DNA of 64,000 nucleotides from Marinobacter azerbaijanicus (GCF_030250645.1 NZ_JASSVS010000005.1:1-64000), one strand, 5' to 3'. Numbered from the stretch's first letter, positions 24,248 to 33,606 are shown. The notes: generated by a model from the sequence alone, not told the origin. A program made the numbers and translations.

Positions 24248-25420
24248 ATGAATTTTAAGATATTCGGTGCCGTCGTCTTTGCACTGACGACACTGATGCT
24301 CAACCCTGCCTGGGCACAAGATGCCCCTGAGGTTGATCGGACAAGTACCGGGGGTGCTCAGACCCTGGAAGATATCATGGCCCGTCAGAAGCAACTGGAA
24401 GTTGACGAGTCGTTCCGGTCAGAAAACACTGGTGACCCCGCCAACGCTGCTCCGATCAGTGAGCAACTGGGCACTCTTGGTGGACGCTCTCAGGCTGACA
24501 GCTGGCGAGGTGTCCGCTACAACGAGATTGACCTCAGCACAGAGGTCAGCGGGCCTGCGGTTGACGTCCTGATCCAGGACGGAGGCATGCCCTGGTACCA
24601 GTTACGGGAAGGACCAGTCATAACCTATGGCGGCGGCGCCATCCTGGGCTTTGTGCTACTGCTGGTGGTGTTCTACTTTATTCGCGGCAAGATCAGGATC
24701 GACGGCGGCCCTTCGGGCACCAAGATCGAGCGGTTCAAGGCCATCGAGCGCTTTGGCCACTGGTTGTTGGCTGGCTCGTTCATCGCGCTGGCCCTCACGG
24801 GGCTGATCACCCTCATGGGACGCAGTTTCCTGATCCCTGTGATAGGGCAGGAAGCCTTTTCCACACTGGCGGTTGGCTCCAAGTGGCTGCACAATAACAT
24901 TGCCTGGGCCTTCATGTTGGGGCTGGTGATGACATTCGTCATGTGGGTGGCACACAACATTCCCAACAAACTGGACTGGCAGTGGCTTAAGGCGGGGGGC
25001 GGTATCTTTACCAACTCCCACCCTTCATCGAAAAAGTTCAACGCCGGCCAGAAGATTGTTTTCTGGACCGTGATGATACTGGGCCTATCAGTCTCCCTGT
25101 CGGGTCTGTCGCTGTTGTTTCCCTTTGAGATGCCCATGTTCGCCGGGACTTTTGAGGTCATGAACAGCATTCTGGGAACCGATTTCCCGACCGCCCTGGC
25201 GCCCCACGAAGAGATGCAGTATGCCAACCTCTGGCACTCGATTATTGCCTTCGCGATGATGGTGGCCATAATCGCACACATCTACATCGGCACCGTCGGT
25301 ATGGAAGGTGCCTTCGATGCCATGGGCAACGGTCAGGTTGATCTGGAATGGGCTCGCCAACACCACGATCTGTGGGTGGAAGAGCGTCTGGGCAAACAGG
25401 ACAAGGGAGAATCATCGTGA
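24248..25420 (+). CDS. fdhC: Formate dehydrogenase cytochrome b subunit (gamma)
   Basis: 390 residues: signal peptide (1-24, cut after WAQ), a periplasmic N-terminal region of about 100 residues, then one membrane span near residue 135 and four more forming the FDH-gamma cytochrome b core (FGHWLLAGSFIALALTG; HNIPNKLDW; LWHSIIAFAMMV; AHIYIGTVG). Histidines in these helices bind two b haems and the subunit reduces quinone. The last codons overlap the next small gene by 4 bp. Confidence 0.9.
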   Translation: MNFKIFGAVVFALTTLMLNPAWAQDAPEVDRTSTGGAQTLEDIMARQKQLEVDESFRSENTGDPANAAPISEQLGTLGGRSQADSWRGVRYNEIDLSTEVSGPAVDVLIQDGGMPWYQLREGPVITYGGGAILGFVLLLVVFYFIRGKIRIDGGPSGTKIERFKAIERFGHWLLAGSFIALALTGLITLMGRSFLIPVIGQEAFSTLAVGSKWLHNNIAWAFMLGLVMTFVMWVAHNIPNKLDWQWLKAGGGIFTNSHPSSKKFNAGQKIVFWTVMILGLSVSLSGLSLLFPFEMPMFAGTFEVMNSILGTDFPTALAPHEEMQYANLWHSIIAFAMMVAIIAHIYIGTVGMEGAFDAMGNGQVDLEWARQHHDLWVEERLGKQDKGESS

Positions 25421-25542
25421 AAGTCATGATTGCCGGATTTATCGCAGCCTTGGTGATCGCCGCCCTCGCCCCGGTCGTTCTGAATCAGTTCGGGTGGTCT
25501 TCAGCCGAGCAATACAGCAGTGAGAGCGTGCGGCTTGACTGA
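25417..25542 (+). CDS. 41-residue single-span membrane protein of the fdh operon
   Basis: A GTG at 25417 overlaps the fdhC stop (GTGA) and has AAGGGAGA 6 nt upstream. The product opens MKVMIAGFIAALVIAALAPV and ends QYSSESVRLD: one membrane helix with a short polar tail. No family recognised. Its translational coupling to fdhC and strong ribosome site argue that it is real. It could be a small accessory subunit of the membrane complex; this is inference from position. Confidence 0.65.
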   Translation: MKVMIAGFIAALVIAALAPVVLNQFGWSSAEQYSSESVRLD

Positions 25543-25789
25543 TCATCAATCAGAAGCACATCAGGAGGTATACCAGATTGATGCTGTCGGTCTGGTGTGC
25601 CCCCTGCCCATTCTGCGCCTGAAAAAACGCACCCGGGATCTGCCTGGCGGCACGCAGGTCGAGTTTCTCACCGACGACCCCAGCGGCCGCCGGGACTTAC
25701 AGGTATTGTGTGAACTCACTGGTCACAGGATTGAGTGGGTTCGCGAAGAGGATGCTGGCATTCTCCGTTATAGGATCCGCCTGGCGTAG
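25520..25789 (+). CDS. TusA/SirA-like sulfur carrier protein
   Basis: Up to 89 residues with the TusA signature DAVGLVCPLPILRLKK (CPxP motif, cysteine near residue 27). TusA proteins carry persulfide sulfur between desulfurases and acceptors. Start is uncertain: GTG at 25520 or TTG at 25535; both overlap or abut the small membrane gene, and neither has a strong ribosome site. It is the last gene of the fdh operon, suggesting a dedicated sulfur donor to FdhD and the MGD cofactor. A rough, bulged CCCGC/GCGGG hairpin near 25818 may end the operon. Confidence 0.85.
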   Translation: MRACGLTDHQSEAHQEVYQIDAVGLVCPLPILRLKKRTRDLPGGTQVEFLTDDPSGRRDLQVLCELTGHRIEWVREEDAGILRYRIRLA

Positions 25790-25878
25790 CGGTCAGCCGA
25801 GAAAACCCGGTGCAGTACCCGCCCACCCTGCGGGGTATTTCTGAATCTGAGACATCCGCTTCCCCTCCACGTCATTCC

Positions 25879-26655
25879 CTATCGCTTCGGCGCTGAGGTG
25901 ACGAGCCGGGCATAAATATCCCCCGAGGCGATTCCCTCAGCTCCCGCATCAAGCCATTGCCTGAGCGACTCCGGAGCCTGCCATGAAGACCAGATAAACC
26001 GGCGTTGCTCGCCGGCAATAACATTGAACTCGTGCCGGCCCAGCCGCTCCATTTCCTCCAGGCATCGCACTGCCTGATCCAAGCTGCCGTTCACGAATTC
26101 GAAAGACAGTGCCGGCAGCGGCTGGCTCAACCCCGCCAGCACCTCCACCTCAAAGCCTTCCACATCGATCTTGCAGAAGCTGGGCTGGCCAAATTGACGT
26201 ATCAGATCGTCCAGGGTGGTAACCGTCACGGTGACCGAGTCCTTCCAGCGCACGTGCCGGAAACCGGCAGTTGTTGTACGCAGGTGTTCGCGCCAGCGGC
26301 TGTCCAGTGAGGCCACAGTGGGATGACGCAAGCTCAGCGCCAGTTCGGCGTTGCCCTGGGCCCGCCCCGCCGCCAGTGGCAGGCACACTATTTCCGGCTG
26401 ATGCCGCGTCAGCCGCCTTAACCAGCGCAGCAATTGTGGTTGTGGCTCCAACGCCACTACCCGCGCCCCCAACTCGGCAAACGCAGAGCTGCGGTCCCCC
26501 AGATGGGCGCCGATGTCAAATGCCAGGTCCCCGGGCCGGATGAATTCACTGTAGAGTCGGCGTAAAGACCTCTGGCGCCCAGGGCGTCGATATATAACCA
26601 GGGAACGTAGCAGTCCCAGACCGCGGTTCAGTTGATCGGTAATGGCGACGCGCAC
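25879..26655 (-). CDS. FkbM-family methyltransferase
   Basis: 258 residues from the GTG at 26655, chosen because AAAGGAGGTGA ends 2 nt upstream; the earlier GTG at 26661 lies inside that site. The SAM-binding motif AFDIGAHLGDRSSAF and FCKIDVEGFEVEVLAGL are FkbM signatures. It probably methylates a hydroxyl group of a small molecule or glycan; the substrate is unknown. It stands alone between the fdh and phn islands. Confidence 0.85.
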   Translation of the reverse strand: MRVAITDQLNRGLGLLRSLVIYRRPGRQRSLRRLYSEFIRPGDLAFDIGAHLGDRSSAFAELGARVVALEPQPQLLRWLRRLTRHQPEIVCLPLAAGRAQGNAELALSLRHPTVASLDSRWREHLRTTTAGFRHVRWKDSVTVTVTTLDDLIRQFGQPSFCKIDVEGFEVEVLAGLSQPLPALSFEFVNGSLDQAVRCLEEMERLGRHEFNVIAGEQRRFIWSSWQAPESLRQWLDAGAEGIASGDIYARLVTSAPKR

Positions 26656-26799
26656 GGTCACCTCCTTTTGCGTTCAGCCCCGAGGGTGAAATGATCTGGG
26701 CCTGTCACATTGGCTTAACCCTTGCCAGTTAACATCCGAATACAATTCTGTGCAAACCTCTGAAACACACCCGGATGGCACACTTACTGGAAGCAACCC

Positions 26800-27552
26800 A
26801 TGCGCATCACCTTCCTCGGAACAGGAGCTGCCGGTGGCATACCACTTTTCGGCTGCGAATGCGCCGCCTGTACAACCGCCAGAAAAAACCCTGCCTTTGC
26901 ACGAGAGCCCTGCTCGGCCCTGATCGAATCCGGAGCCACCCGCATTCTGATTGACGGCGGCCTGATGGATTTACATAAACGCTTTGCCCCGGGCGAGCTT
27001 GATGCCATCGTGCTGACGCATTTTCACCCAGACCATGTACAAGGGCTGTTTCACCTGCGCTGGGGCAAAGCACCAAGCATCCCGGTGTTTATTCCACCCG
27101 ACCCTGAAGGTTGCGCAGATCTTTTCCGCCACCCCGGCATACTGAATTTCCGCCCTCAAAAGGCGTTTTCCGCATTTCAAATCGGACCATTAAAGATCAC
27201 CCCGGTACCGTTGATTCACTCGAAACCCACTTTTGGCTATGTCTTCGAGCTTTTGAACGGACCTGCTTTCGCCTACCTGACCGACACTCGCGGCCTACCC
27301 CGGGAATCCCGGAGTTTTTTACAGACTGTGAAGCCTGCAGGGCTGGCCATCGACTGCTCGTTTCCGCCCTGCGATCAACCTAGAGGCCACAACGACTGGA
27401 CCCTGGCCCTGGATTGCATTGACGCCGTGGGTCCCGATCGGGCATGGCTGATTCACCTCAGCCACGAGCTGGATAACTGGCGGCTGAGCACGAATCCCGA
27501 GTTGCCAGCAACGATCGGGATTGCCCACGACGGTGATCGGGTGGATCTGTGA
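26800..27552 (+). CDS. phnP: Phosphoribosyl cyclic phosphodiesterase PhnP
   Basis: 250 residues, metallo-beta-lactamase fold with THFHPDH near residue 72 and the extra cysteines GCECAAC (18-24) that bind a structural zinc in PhnP. It opens the 1,2-cyclic phosphate made by the C-P lyase, giving ribose 1,5-bisphosphate for PhnN. It is placed in front of phnC rather than after phnN as in E. coli. GGAAG precedes the ATG. Confidence 0.88.
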   Translation: MRITFLGTGAAGGIPLFGCECAACTTARKNPAFAREPCSALIESGATRILIDGGLMDLHKRFAPGELDAIVLTHFHPDHVQGLFHLRWGKAPSIPVFIPPDPEGCADLFRHPGILNFRPQKAFSAFQIGPLKITPVPLIHSKPTFGYVFELLNGPAFAYLTDTRGLPRESRSFLQTVKPAGLAIDCSFPPCDQPRGHNDWTLALDCIDAVGPDRAWLIHLSHELDNWRLSTNPELPATIGIAHDGDRVDL

Positions 27553-27643
27553 ACGAAGCCGCGCTGGCGCTCACCTGCTGATACTGGGCGCCTGGGCCTC
27601 CCCCTCCTCAGTTTCACGTTCTCGTCTTTAAACCTTCAACTGC

Positions 27644-27672
27644 CTGTCACCTGAGCGACATCGAACGGTCAC
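27644..27672. promoter_or_regulatory. Pho-box-like array upstream of phnCDE
   Basis: Three heptamers on an 11-bp period: CTGTCAC, GCGACAT, CGGTCAC, separated by 4-bp spacers. This is the spacing bound by PhoB (CTGTCAT-N4 repeats). It lies 55 bp upstream of the phnC start, placing phnCDE under phosphate-starvation control. Confidence 0.5.
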
Positions 27673-27686
27673 ACCTGCAACAGACA

Positions 27687-27698
27687 CTGTCTATACAA
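27687..27698. promoter_or_regulatory. PhnF operator candidate upstream of phnC
   Basis: CTGTCTATACAA differs at two of twelve positions from the perfect palindrome TTGTCTAGACAA in front of phnF. It sits 28 bp before the phnC start and just downstream of the Pho-box-like array, a good place for a repressor. Confidence 0.5.
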
Positions 27699-27726
27699 GT
27701 TGAAAACACGACAGTGGAGGCGCTTC

Positions 27727-28575
27727 ATGGAGCCCGAGATTCAGATTCAAGGCTTGTCAAAGACATTTGGCAAAAACAAAGCCAATGATAAAGCCCTCAA
27801 GAACATCAGCCTCTCTATTGAATCCGGCGAAATGGTAGCCCTCATTGGCCCCTCCGGGTCCGGCAAATCGACACTCCTTCGTCATCTCGCAGGTCTGAGC
27901 TGTGGCGATGCCGACAGCGGCGAAGTTCGCGTACTGGGGCAGCCCGTGCAATGCAAAGGTCGACTGTCTGCGGATGTCCGCAAAACCCGGGCACGAATCG
28001 GCTATATCTTCCAGCAGTTCAACCTTGTCGGTCGCATGAAGGTCATGACCAACGTACTGGCCGGCGCATTGGGTCGCGTACCCGGTTGGCGGGGCTGTCT
28101 CGGTCTGTTCACTGCCGAGGAAAAGGCTCTGGCACTGAAATGTCTGAACCGTGTCGGAATGGATGCCAAGGCAAACCAGCGGGCGTCCTGCCTGTCTGGT
28201 GGGCAGCAACAGCGCGTTGCAATCGCCCGCACGCTGACCCAGAAAGCCGAAGTGATTCTTGCCGACGAGCCCATTGCTTCACTCGATCCTGAATCGGCCC
28301 GGCGGGTGATGGAAATCCTTGCTGACATCAACAATCAGGATGGTCGCACCGTCGTGGTGACACTTCATCAGGTGGACTATGCCCGCGAGTTCTGTCGCCG
28401 TGCGGTGGCACTGAAAGCTGGCGAAATCGTGTATGACGGCCCCTCGGAAAACCTGACGCCAGCCCTGTTAGCCAGCATTTACGGCACCACCTCGTTCGAT
28501 GTTGATGGCGAACCGGTCAAGAAAAGAAAGATACCCAAAGCCGCCAAAGGGTTTGCCCTGGCACCCGCCAGCTGA
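27727..28575 (+). CDS. phnC: Phosphonate ABC transporter ATP-binding protein PhnC
   Basis: 282 residues from the ATG at 27727 (GTGGAGG upstream). Walker [10 protein letters not shown], signature [15 protein letters not shown], Walker [13 protein letters not shown], and the PhnC-type [13 protein letters not shown] after it. It powers phosphonate uptake with PhnD and PhnE. The longer frame start at 27700 lacks a ribosome site. Confidence 0.92.
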   Translation: MEPEIQIQGLSKTFGKNKANDKALKNISLSIESGEMVALIGPSGSGKSTLLRHLAGLSCGDADSGEVRVLGQPVQCKGRLSADVRKTRARIGYIFQQFNLVGRMKVMTNVLAGALGRVPGWRGCLGLFTAEEKALALKCLNRVGMDAKANQRASCLSGGQQQRVAIARTLTQKAEVILADEPIASLDPESARRVMEILADINNQDGRTVVVTLHQVDYAREFCRRAVALKAGEIVYDGPSENLTPALLASIYGTTSFDVDGEPVKKRKIPKAAKGFALAPAS

Positions 28576-28627
28576 CCCGGAGAACTGCCCGGCACGTTTG
28601 CCAACCCCTAAAACTGAGGAAACAACC

Positions 28628-29638
28628 ATGATCAAGCAATGGATTACCCGCCTTACTCTGGCTGCCGCGGTCACCGTCAGCGCAACCGGCGTTCAGGCAG
28701 AAGAGCAGAAGACCCTCAATTTCGGCATCATTTCGACCGAATCCTCCAGCAACCTGAAAAACGTCTGGGAACCGTTCCTCGAGGACATGTCAGCCAAGCT
28801 GGACATGGAGGTGAAAGGTTTCTTCGCTCCGGACTACGCCGGCATCATCCAGGGCATGCGTTTCGACAAGGTCGACATTGCCTGGTACGGCAACAAGTCC
28901 GCCATGGAAGCGGTCGACCGTGCCGGTGGCGAGGTTGTGGTTCAGACCGTGGCGGCCGATGGCTCCCCCGGCTACTGGAGCCTGATGATCGTTCACAAGG
29001 ACAGCACCCACCTGAACACCGTTGAGGATGTGCTCGCCAACGCCAAAGACCTCACCTTCGGTAACGGCGATCCCAACTCCACGTCCGGTTTCCTGGTGCC
29101 GAGCTACTACATCTTCGCGAAAAACGGCGTGACCCCGAAGGAAGCCTTCAAACGCACCCTGAACTCCAGCCACGAAACAAACGCCATGGCCGTGGCCAAC
29201 AAGCAGGTAGACGTGGCCACCTTCAATACCGAGAGCATGGAGCGTCTGCAGATCAACTTCCCGGACAAAGCCGACAACCTGAAAGTGATCTGGAAATCAC
29301 CGCTGATTCCATCCGACCCGCTGGTATGGCGCAAGAACCTGCCCGCGCAAACCAAGCAGAAAGTCTATGACTTCCTGATGAGCTACGGCACCACCGGCGA
29401 TGAAAAAGAGCTGAAAATCCTGGCCGACCTGCAATGGGCACCATTCCGCGCTTCCAGCAACGACCAGCTGATCCCCATTCGTCAGCTCGAGCTGTTCAAA
29501 CAGAAAGCGTCCATTGAGAACGACGACAACTATTCAGCGCAGGAAAAGAGCCAGAAGCTGGCTGAAATCGAAGCCCAACTGGCCGGCCTGGATCGCCGCC
29601 TTGCGGCCCTCGACGCAGCCCGCAAAGAGTCTGACTAA
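28628..29638 (+). CDS. phnD: Phosphonate-binding periplasmic protein PhnD
   Basis: 336 residues: signal peptide (1-23, after VQA), then the PhnD fold. IISTESSSNLKNVWEPFL binds the phosphonate group, and the later TFGNGDPNSTSGFLVPSYY is a typical block. The C terminus ends in about 35 residues predicted as a coiled coil (KLAEIEAQLAGLDRRLAALD). GAGG precedes the ATG. Confidence 0.93.
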   Translation: MIKQWITRLTLAAAVTVSATGVQAEEQKTLNFGIISTESSSNLKNVWEPFLEDMSAKLDMEVKGFFAPDYAGIIQGMRFDKVDIAWYGNKSAMEAVDRAGGEVVVQTVAADGSPGYWSLMIVHKDSTHLNTVEDVLANAKDLTFGNGDPNSTSGFLVPSYYIFAKNGVTPKEAFKRTLNSSHETNAMAVANKQVDVATFNTESMERLQINFPDKADNLKVIWKSPLIPSDPLVWRKNLPAQTKQKVYDFLMSYGTTGDEKELKILADLQWAPFRASSNDQLIPIRQLELFKQKASIENDDNYSAQEKSQKLAEIEAQLAGLDRRLAALDAARKESD

Positions 29639-29647
29639 AGAGCCTCC

Positions 29648-29670
29648 GGGCTGGCCAAAAAGGCCAGCCC
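29648..29670 (+). other. Intercistronic hairpin after phnD
   Basis: GGGCTGGCC-AAAAA-GGCCAGCCC is a perfect 9-bp stem, with no T run after it. This kind of hairpin after a binding-protein gene usually protects the upstream message so that PhnD is made in excess over PhnE. A similar hairpin follows phnD2 at 40888-40916. Confidence 0.6.
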
Positions 29671-29726
29671 TCTGTGCACCGGGGGCATCACAGCCATTCC
29701 AGACGTAAAGGCCACAGGCAACTCTC

Positions 29727-30533
29727 ATGCAGAGCGCATCGACACATTCAAACCTTTCCGACGGTCAAAACAACCTGCTGTCGCGAAACTGGACGAGTTT
29801 GCTGGGCTGGGGCATAGCCGGCGCAGTGCTGGCCTGGTCCTGGGGCGGCGCGGAAATGAATCCGGCTGCCCTGTTTGCCGACGGCAATAACATGGCCGTG
29901 TTTGCCGCCGATTTCTTTCCACCGAACTTCCATGATTGGCGGCTCTACCTGAGCGAGATGGTCACCACTGTCCAGATCGCCATCTGGGGAACCGTGATGG
30001 CAGTCATTCTGGCCATCCCCTTCGGAATCATGTCTTCGGAAAACCTGGTGCCCTGGTGGGTCTGCCAGCCGGTCCGGCGACTGATGGATTCGTTCCGCGC
30101 CATCAACGAAATGGTCTTCGCCATGCTGTTTGTGGTGGCCGTGGGGCTGGGCCCTTTTGCCGGGGTAATGGCGCTGTTCATCCACACAACGGGGGTTCTG
30201 GCAAAACTGTTCTCCGAGGCGGTGGAGGCCATTGACCCGGGGCCGGTAGAAGGCGTTCGCGCCACTGGCGCCAGCGGGCTTCAGGAAATTATTTACGGCG
30301 TCATCCCTCAGGTTCTGCCGCTGTGGATCTCCTACTCGCTGTACCGGTTCGAATCCAATGTCCGCTCCGCCACCGTGGTCGGCATGGTGGGCGCCGGCGG
30401 CATCGGCGTCATTCTCTGGGAAAGCATGCGCGGGTTCCAGTTCGCTCAGACCTGCGCAGTGATGATCATCATTATTGTGGTGGTGACCTCACTGGATATC
30501 GCGTCCCAGTGGATTCGCAAACGCTTTATCTGA
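29727..30533 (+). CDS. phnE: Phosphonate ABC transporter permease PhnE
   Basis: 268 residues, about six membrane segments. The family loop [22 protein letters not shown] (split over residues 168-190) and [12 protein letters not shown] near 216 match PhnE. It follows phnD after an 88-bp gap containing the hairpin. A terminator follows it. Confidence 0.92.
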   Translation: MQSASTHSNLSDGQNNLLSRNWTSLLGWGIAGAVLAWSWGGAEMNPAALFADGNNMAVFAADFFPPNFHDWRLYLSEMVTTVQIAIWGTVMAVILAIPFGIMSSENLVPWWVCQPVRRLMDSFRAINEMVFAMLFVVAVGLGPFAGVMALFIHTTGVLAKLFSEAVEAIDPGPVEGVRATGASGLQEIIYGVIPQVLPLWISYSLYRFESNVRSATVVGMVGAGGIGVILWESMRGFQFAQTCAVMIIIIVVVTSLDIASQWIRKRFI

Positions 30534-30570
30534 GGTTGCTCTGTTTCTTACCCGGCCTGACACCTCCGGG

Positions 30571-30592
30571 AACCCGCCCAGGCGGGGTTTTT
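30571..30592 (+). terminator. Terminator between phnE and phnF
   Basis: CCCGCC (30573-30578) and GGCGGG (30581-30586), flanked by AA and a G then TTTTT. It separates phnCDE from the phnF-N unit, so phnF needs its own promoter. Confidence 0.65.
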
Positions 30593-30603
30593 AATCTGCC
30601 AAG

Positions 30604-30615
30604 TTGTCTAGACAA
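30604..30615. promoter_or_regulatory. PhnF operator, perfect palindrome, upstream of phnF
   Basis: TTGTCTAGACAA is a perfect 12-bp palindrome 11 bp before the phnF ATG, overlapping its ribosome site region. Related to the mycobacterial PhnF target (TGGTATAGACCA) in its TNGTNTAGAC-A core. The near copies at 27687 and 39940 support that it is the operator. Confidence 0.65.
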
Positions 30616-30626
30616 GAGGAAAACCG

Positions 30627-31358
30627 ATGGCCGTATACGAAGACGTTGCACAGACTCTGGAGCAGGAGATCCGCCAAAACCTGGCTTGCGGAGATTACCT
30701 GCCATCCGAGGCTGAGCTGGCGAGGCGCTTCTCGATCAACCGCCATACCCTGCGCCGGGCGGTAGATCAACTGGTGGAGGCCGGCATGTTGCTACGCCAG
30801 CGGGGCAAGGGAACCCTGGTGGTCGAGCATGCGCTGGAGTACAACATCGGCGCTCGGGCGCGCTTTAGCGAAGCCCTGGAAGCCCTGGGCCATGCAACGT
30901 TCAGTGAAGTCATTAGCCGCCGTGTGCTGTTCGCCGACGAGCGTTTTTCACGCGCAAGCGGTATGCCCGCCGGTACACCCATCCTGCAAGTGGACACCCT
31001 GCGCAGTGTGGATGGAAAGCCGGCCAACCTGATCAGTCACTACCTGCGGCGAGAGGCGTTTCCCGGCCTAGAGCTCAATTATCGCGGCGGTTCCCTGCAT
31101 GCCCATATCGAAGAGCACCACGGGATCAAACTGCTCCGCAAGCAGGCCTTGATCAGCGCAACCCTGCCCAACCAACGGGAAGCGGATTTTCTGCAATATC
31201 CCAGACACATGCCGGTGCTGGTAGTGAAGTCCAACAATGTTCGCGCCGGCACGGACGAGGTGCTCGAGTACAGCATCTCCCGCGGCCGCGCGGACTGTTT
31301 CGAGTTCAGGATCCAGCCCCGGATCACCGATTTACCTACGGGAGAACCCAGCCCATGA
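30627..31358 (+). CDS. phnF: GntR-family phosphonate regulator PhnF
   Basis: 243 residues: N-terminal GntR winged helix (residues 5-70, YLPSEAELARRFSINRHTLRRAVDQL) and C-terminal UTRA effector domain (about 90-235). It is expected to repress the phn genes until phosphonate or an intermediate binds. First gene of the phnFGHIJKLMN unit; overlaps phnG by 4 bp. Confidence 0.93.
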   Translation: MAVYEDVAQTLEQEIRQNLACGDYLPSEAELARRFSINRHTLRRAVDQLVEAGMLLRQRGKGTLVVEHALEYNIGARARFSEALEALGHATFSEVISRRVLFADERFSRASGMPAGTPILQVDTLRSVDGKPANLISHYLRREAFPGLELNYRGGSLHAHIEEHHGIKLLRKQALISATLPNQREADFLQYPRHMPVLVVKSNNVRAGTDEVLEYSISRGRADCFEFRIQPRITDLPTGEPSP

Positions 31359-31804
31359 CCGATGCCACCCCGGAGATCACCGACCGTCAATTCTGGATGT
31401 CGGTCCTGGCAAGGGCTGACCTGAGCGATCTTGAATCCTACTGGCAAAACCTCTCACACCGACCTGAGTACCGCCACCTGCGCAAACCGGAAATCGGTAT
31501 GGCCATGGTGCGTGGCCGTGCCGGCGGTACGGGTTCGCCGTTTAACCTGGGCGAAGTCACGCTAACCCGATGTGTGGTGGAGCTGAATGCCGGCGTTCAG
31601 GGCTTTGGCTATGTCACTGGCCGCAGCCGGCGTCACGCTGAACTGGCGGCGCTGTTCGACGGCCTGATGCAGGAAGACAGCCGCCAGCACGGTCCTGCCC
31701 TGATCCAGCCGCTTTACAAACAATGGATGGCACGCCGTGAGCAGGTCTCCCGCAAAGCTGCCGCCACCAAAGTGAACTTCATGACCATGGTCAGAGGGAG
31801 CTAG
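31355..31804 (+). CDS. phnG: C-P lyase core subunit PhnG
   Basis: 149 residues with the PhnG pattern: RKPEIGMAMVRGRAGGTGSPFNLGEVT-like block (split, near residues 46-70) and GFGYVTGRSRRHAELAA. PhnG, with PhnH, PhnI and PhnJ, forms the core complex that couples phosphonate to ATP-derived ribose. ATGA overlap with phnF; 3 bp before phnH. Confidence 0.93.
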   Translation: MTDATPEITDRQFWMSVLARADLSDLESYWQNLSHRPEYRHLRKPEIGMAMVRGRAGGTGSPFNLGEVTLTRCVVELNAGVQGFGYVTGRSRRHAELAALFDGLMQEDSRQHGPALIQPLYKQWMARREQVSRKAAATKVNFMTMVRGS

Positions 31805-31807
31805 CCA

Positions 31808-32437
31808 ATGACTACGAACAACGAGAGTCGGCCATCTGTGACGTCAGCCCTCTCACTGGCCGGGCTCTGCGCCGGGTTCGACGATCCGGTCCAGCAGTCC
31901 CAACAGGTGTTTCGTCGTGCACTCACCGCGCTCTCAGAGCCCGGGACGCTGCAAACCGTTCCCGTGAGCGACGCGCCCGAGCGCATAAACATCGCCTCCT
32001 ATCAGCTGTGCCTGGCACTACTGGATGCGGAAACCCCCTTGTGGATTGCCCCGCCACTGCGGACCGATGCCCTGGTGAGTGCGCTTCGCTTTCACTGCGG
32101 CTGCCGGATTGTGGACCAGCCGGAGCAGGCCGAGTTCGCCCTGACATCACCGGATTTTGACGACGACCTGAGTCAGTTTGCCCAGGGGAGCCATGAATAC
32201 CCGGACCGCTCCACCACGTTGATCGTCCAGGTGGAAAGCCTGGACGCAACCGCCAACTGGACCCTGAGCGGCCCCGGAATTGACGGCATGCGCAAGGTCG
32301 GAATCGCCGGTCTGGACGCGCGCTGGCCAGCCATGCTCAGCGATAACCGCCGTCGCTTTCCCTGTGGCGTCGACCTTCTGTTCACCGCGGGAACTGGCCT
32401 GATGGGTCTGCCACGCACCACCCGAGTGGAGATATAA
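31808..32437 (+). CDS. phnH: C-P lyase core subunit PhnH
   Basis: 209 residues. Typical blocks: QQVFRRALTALSEPG near residue 29, and PCGVDLLFTAGTGLMGLPRTTRVE at the end (split). PhnH is a structural core subunit of the C-P lyase. GAGGGAG precedes the ATG; 2 bp before phnI. Confidence 0.93.
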   Translation: MTTNNESRPSVTSALSLAGLCAGFDDPVQQSQQVFRRALTALSEPGTLQTVPVSDAPERINIASYQLCLALLDAETPLWIAPPLRTDALVSALRFHCGCRIVDQPEQAEFALTSPDFDDDLSQFAQGSHEYPDRSTTLIVQVESLDATANWTLSGPGIDGMRKVGIAGLDARWPAMLSDNRRRFPCGVDLLFTAGTGLMGLPRTTRVEI

Positions 32438-32439
32438 CC

Positions 32440-33606
32440 ATGTACGTAGCTGTCAAAGGTGGCGAAAAAGCCATCGACCAGGCTCATAGCTGGCTCGACG
32501 AAACACGTCGCGGCGACACCTCCCTACCTGAACTGAGCGTTGCCCAGATTCGCGAGCAGATGGGGCTGGCGGTGGATCGGGTGATGACCGAGGGCTCGCT
32601 CTACGATCCGGAACTCGCGGCACTGGCGCTCAAACAAGCCAGTGGCGATGTTATCGAAGCCATATTCCTGCTGCGGGCCTACCGCACCACGCTGCCGCGT
32701 TTTCTGGCGTCCTGCCCGGTAGAAACCAACAAGATGGCCATCCGTCGCCGCATCTCGGCCGCCTATAAGGATCTGCCCGGCGGCCAGGTACTCGGCCCCA
32801 CTTACGACTACACCCACAGATTATTGGACTTTACCCTACTGGCCAATGGCGAGCGCCCGACAACACCGCCGGCGGACGAGACGGTGGGAGATTGCCCGCG
32901 GGTGCTGGATTTCCTCAACAGTGAGGGGCTGATTGAACGCGAGTCCGTGGAAACCGAAGAACCGTCCGATCTCACCCGCCAACCGCTGGATTACCCCGCT
33001 AACCGGGATCTGCGCCTCCAGGCCCTGGCCCGTGGCGACGAGGGCTTCCTCCTGGCACTGGCCTATTCCACCCAACGTGGGTACGGCCGCAATCATCCCT
33101 TTGCCGGTGAGATCCGCCAGGGCGAAGTGGCTGTGGAAATTGCGCCGGAAGAACTGGGCTTCCCCGTGATCGCCGGGGATATCCGGGTGACCGAATGCGA
33201 CATGATCAACCAGTTCAGTGGCACGGAAACCGAAGCCCCACGCTTCACCCGTGGCTACGGCCTGGCGTTTGGCAACTCCGAGCGCAAGGCGCTGGCCATG
33301 GCGCTGGTGGATCGGGCACTGCGGGCACGGGAGCTTGGCGAGGATGTGGTCTCGCCGGCCCAGGACGAGGAATTCGTGCTCGCCCACTGCGATAACCTGG
33401 ACTCCTCGGGTTTTGTCTCTCACCTGAAACTGCCCCACTACGTGGATTTCCAGTCCGAGCTGGTGTTGTTGCGACGGCTGCGCAAAGAGTTCGAAGAACG
33501 CAAATCAGGTGGCCAGGGCCCACATGCCGAACCGACAGCTGAACCCGGTCTCAGTGACGAACCCAACGAGAATACCCAGCAACTCCGGGAGGCTAACCAG
33601 GCATGA
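32440..33606 (+). CDS. phnI: C-P lyase core subunit PhnI
   Basis: 388 residues with MYVAVKGGEKAID at the start and HPFAGEIRQGEVAVE and YGLAFGNSERKAL later. With PhnG, H and L it displaces adenine from ATP to make ribose 1-phosphonate triphosphate. The C-terminal 25 residues are acidic and disordered. ATGA overlap with phnJ. Confidence 0.94.
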   Translation: MYVAVKGGEKAIDQAHSWLDETRRGDTSLPELSVAQIREQMGLAVDRVMTEGSLYDPELAALALKQASGDVIEAIFLLRAYRTTLPRFLASCPVETNKMAIRRRISAAYKDLPGGQVLGPTYDYTHRLLDFTLLANGERPTTPPADETVGDCPRVLDFLNSEGLIERESVETEEPSDLTRQPLDYPANRDLRLQALARGDEGFLLALAYSTQRGYGRNHPFAGEIRQGEVAVEIAPEELGFPVIAGDIRVTECDMINQFSGTETEAPRFTRGYGLAFGNSERKALAMALVDRALRARELGEDVVSPAQDEEFVLAHCDNLDSSGFVSHLKLPHYVDFQSELVLLRRLRKEFEERKSGGQGPHAEPTAEPGLSDEPNENTQQLREANQA

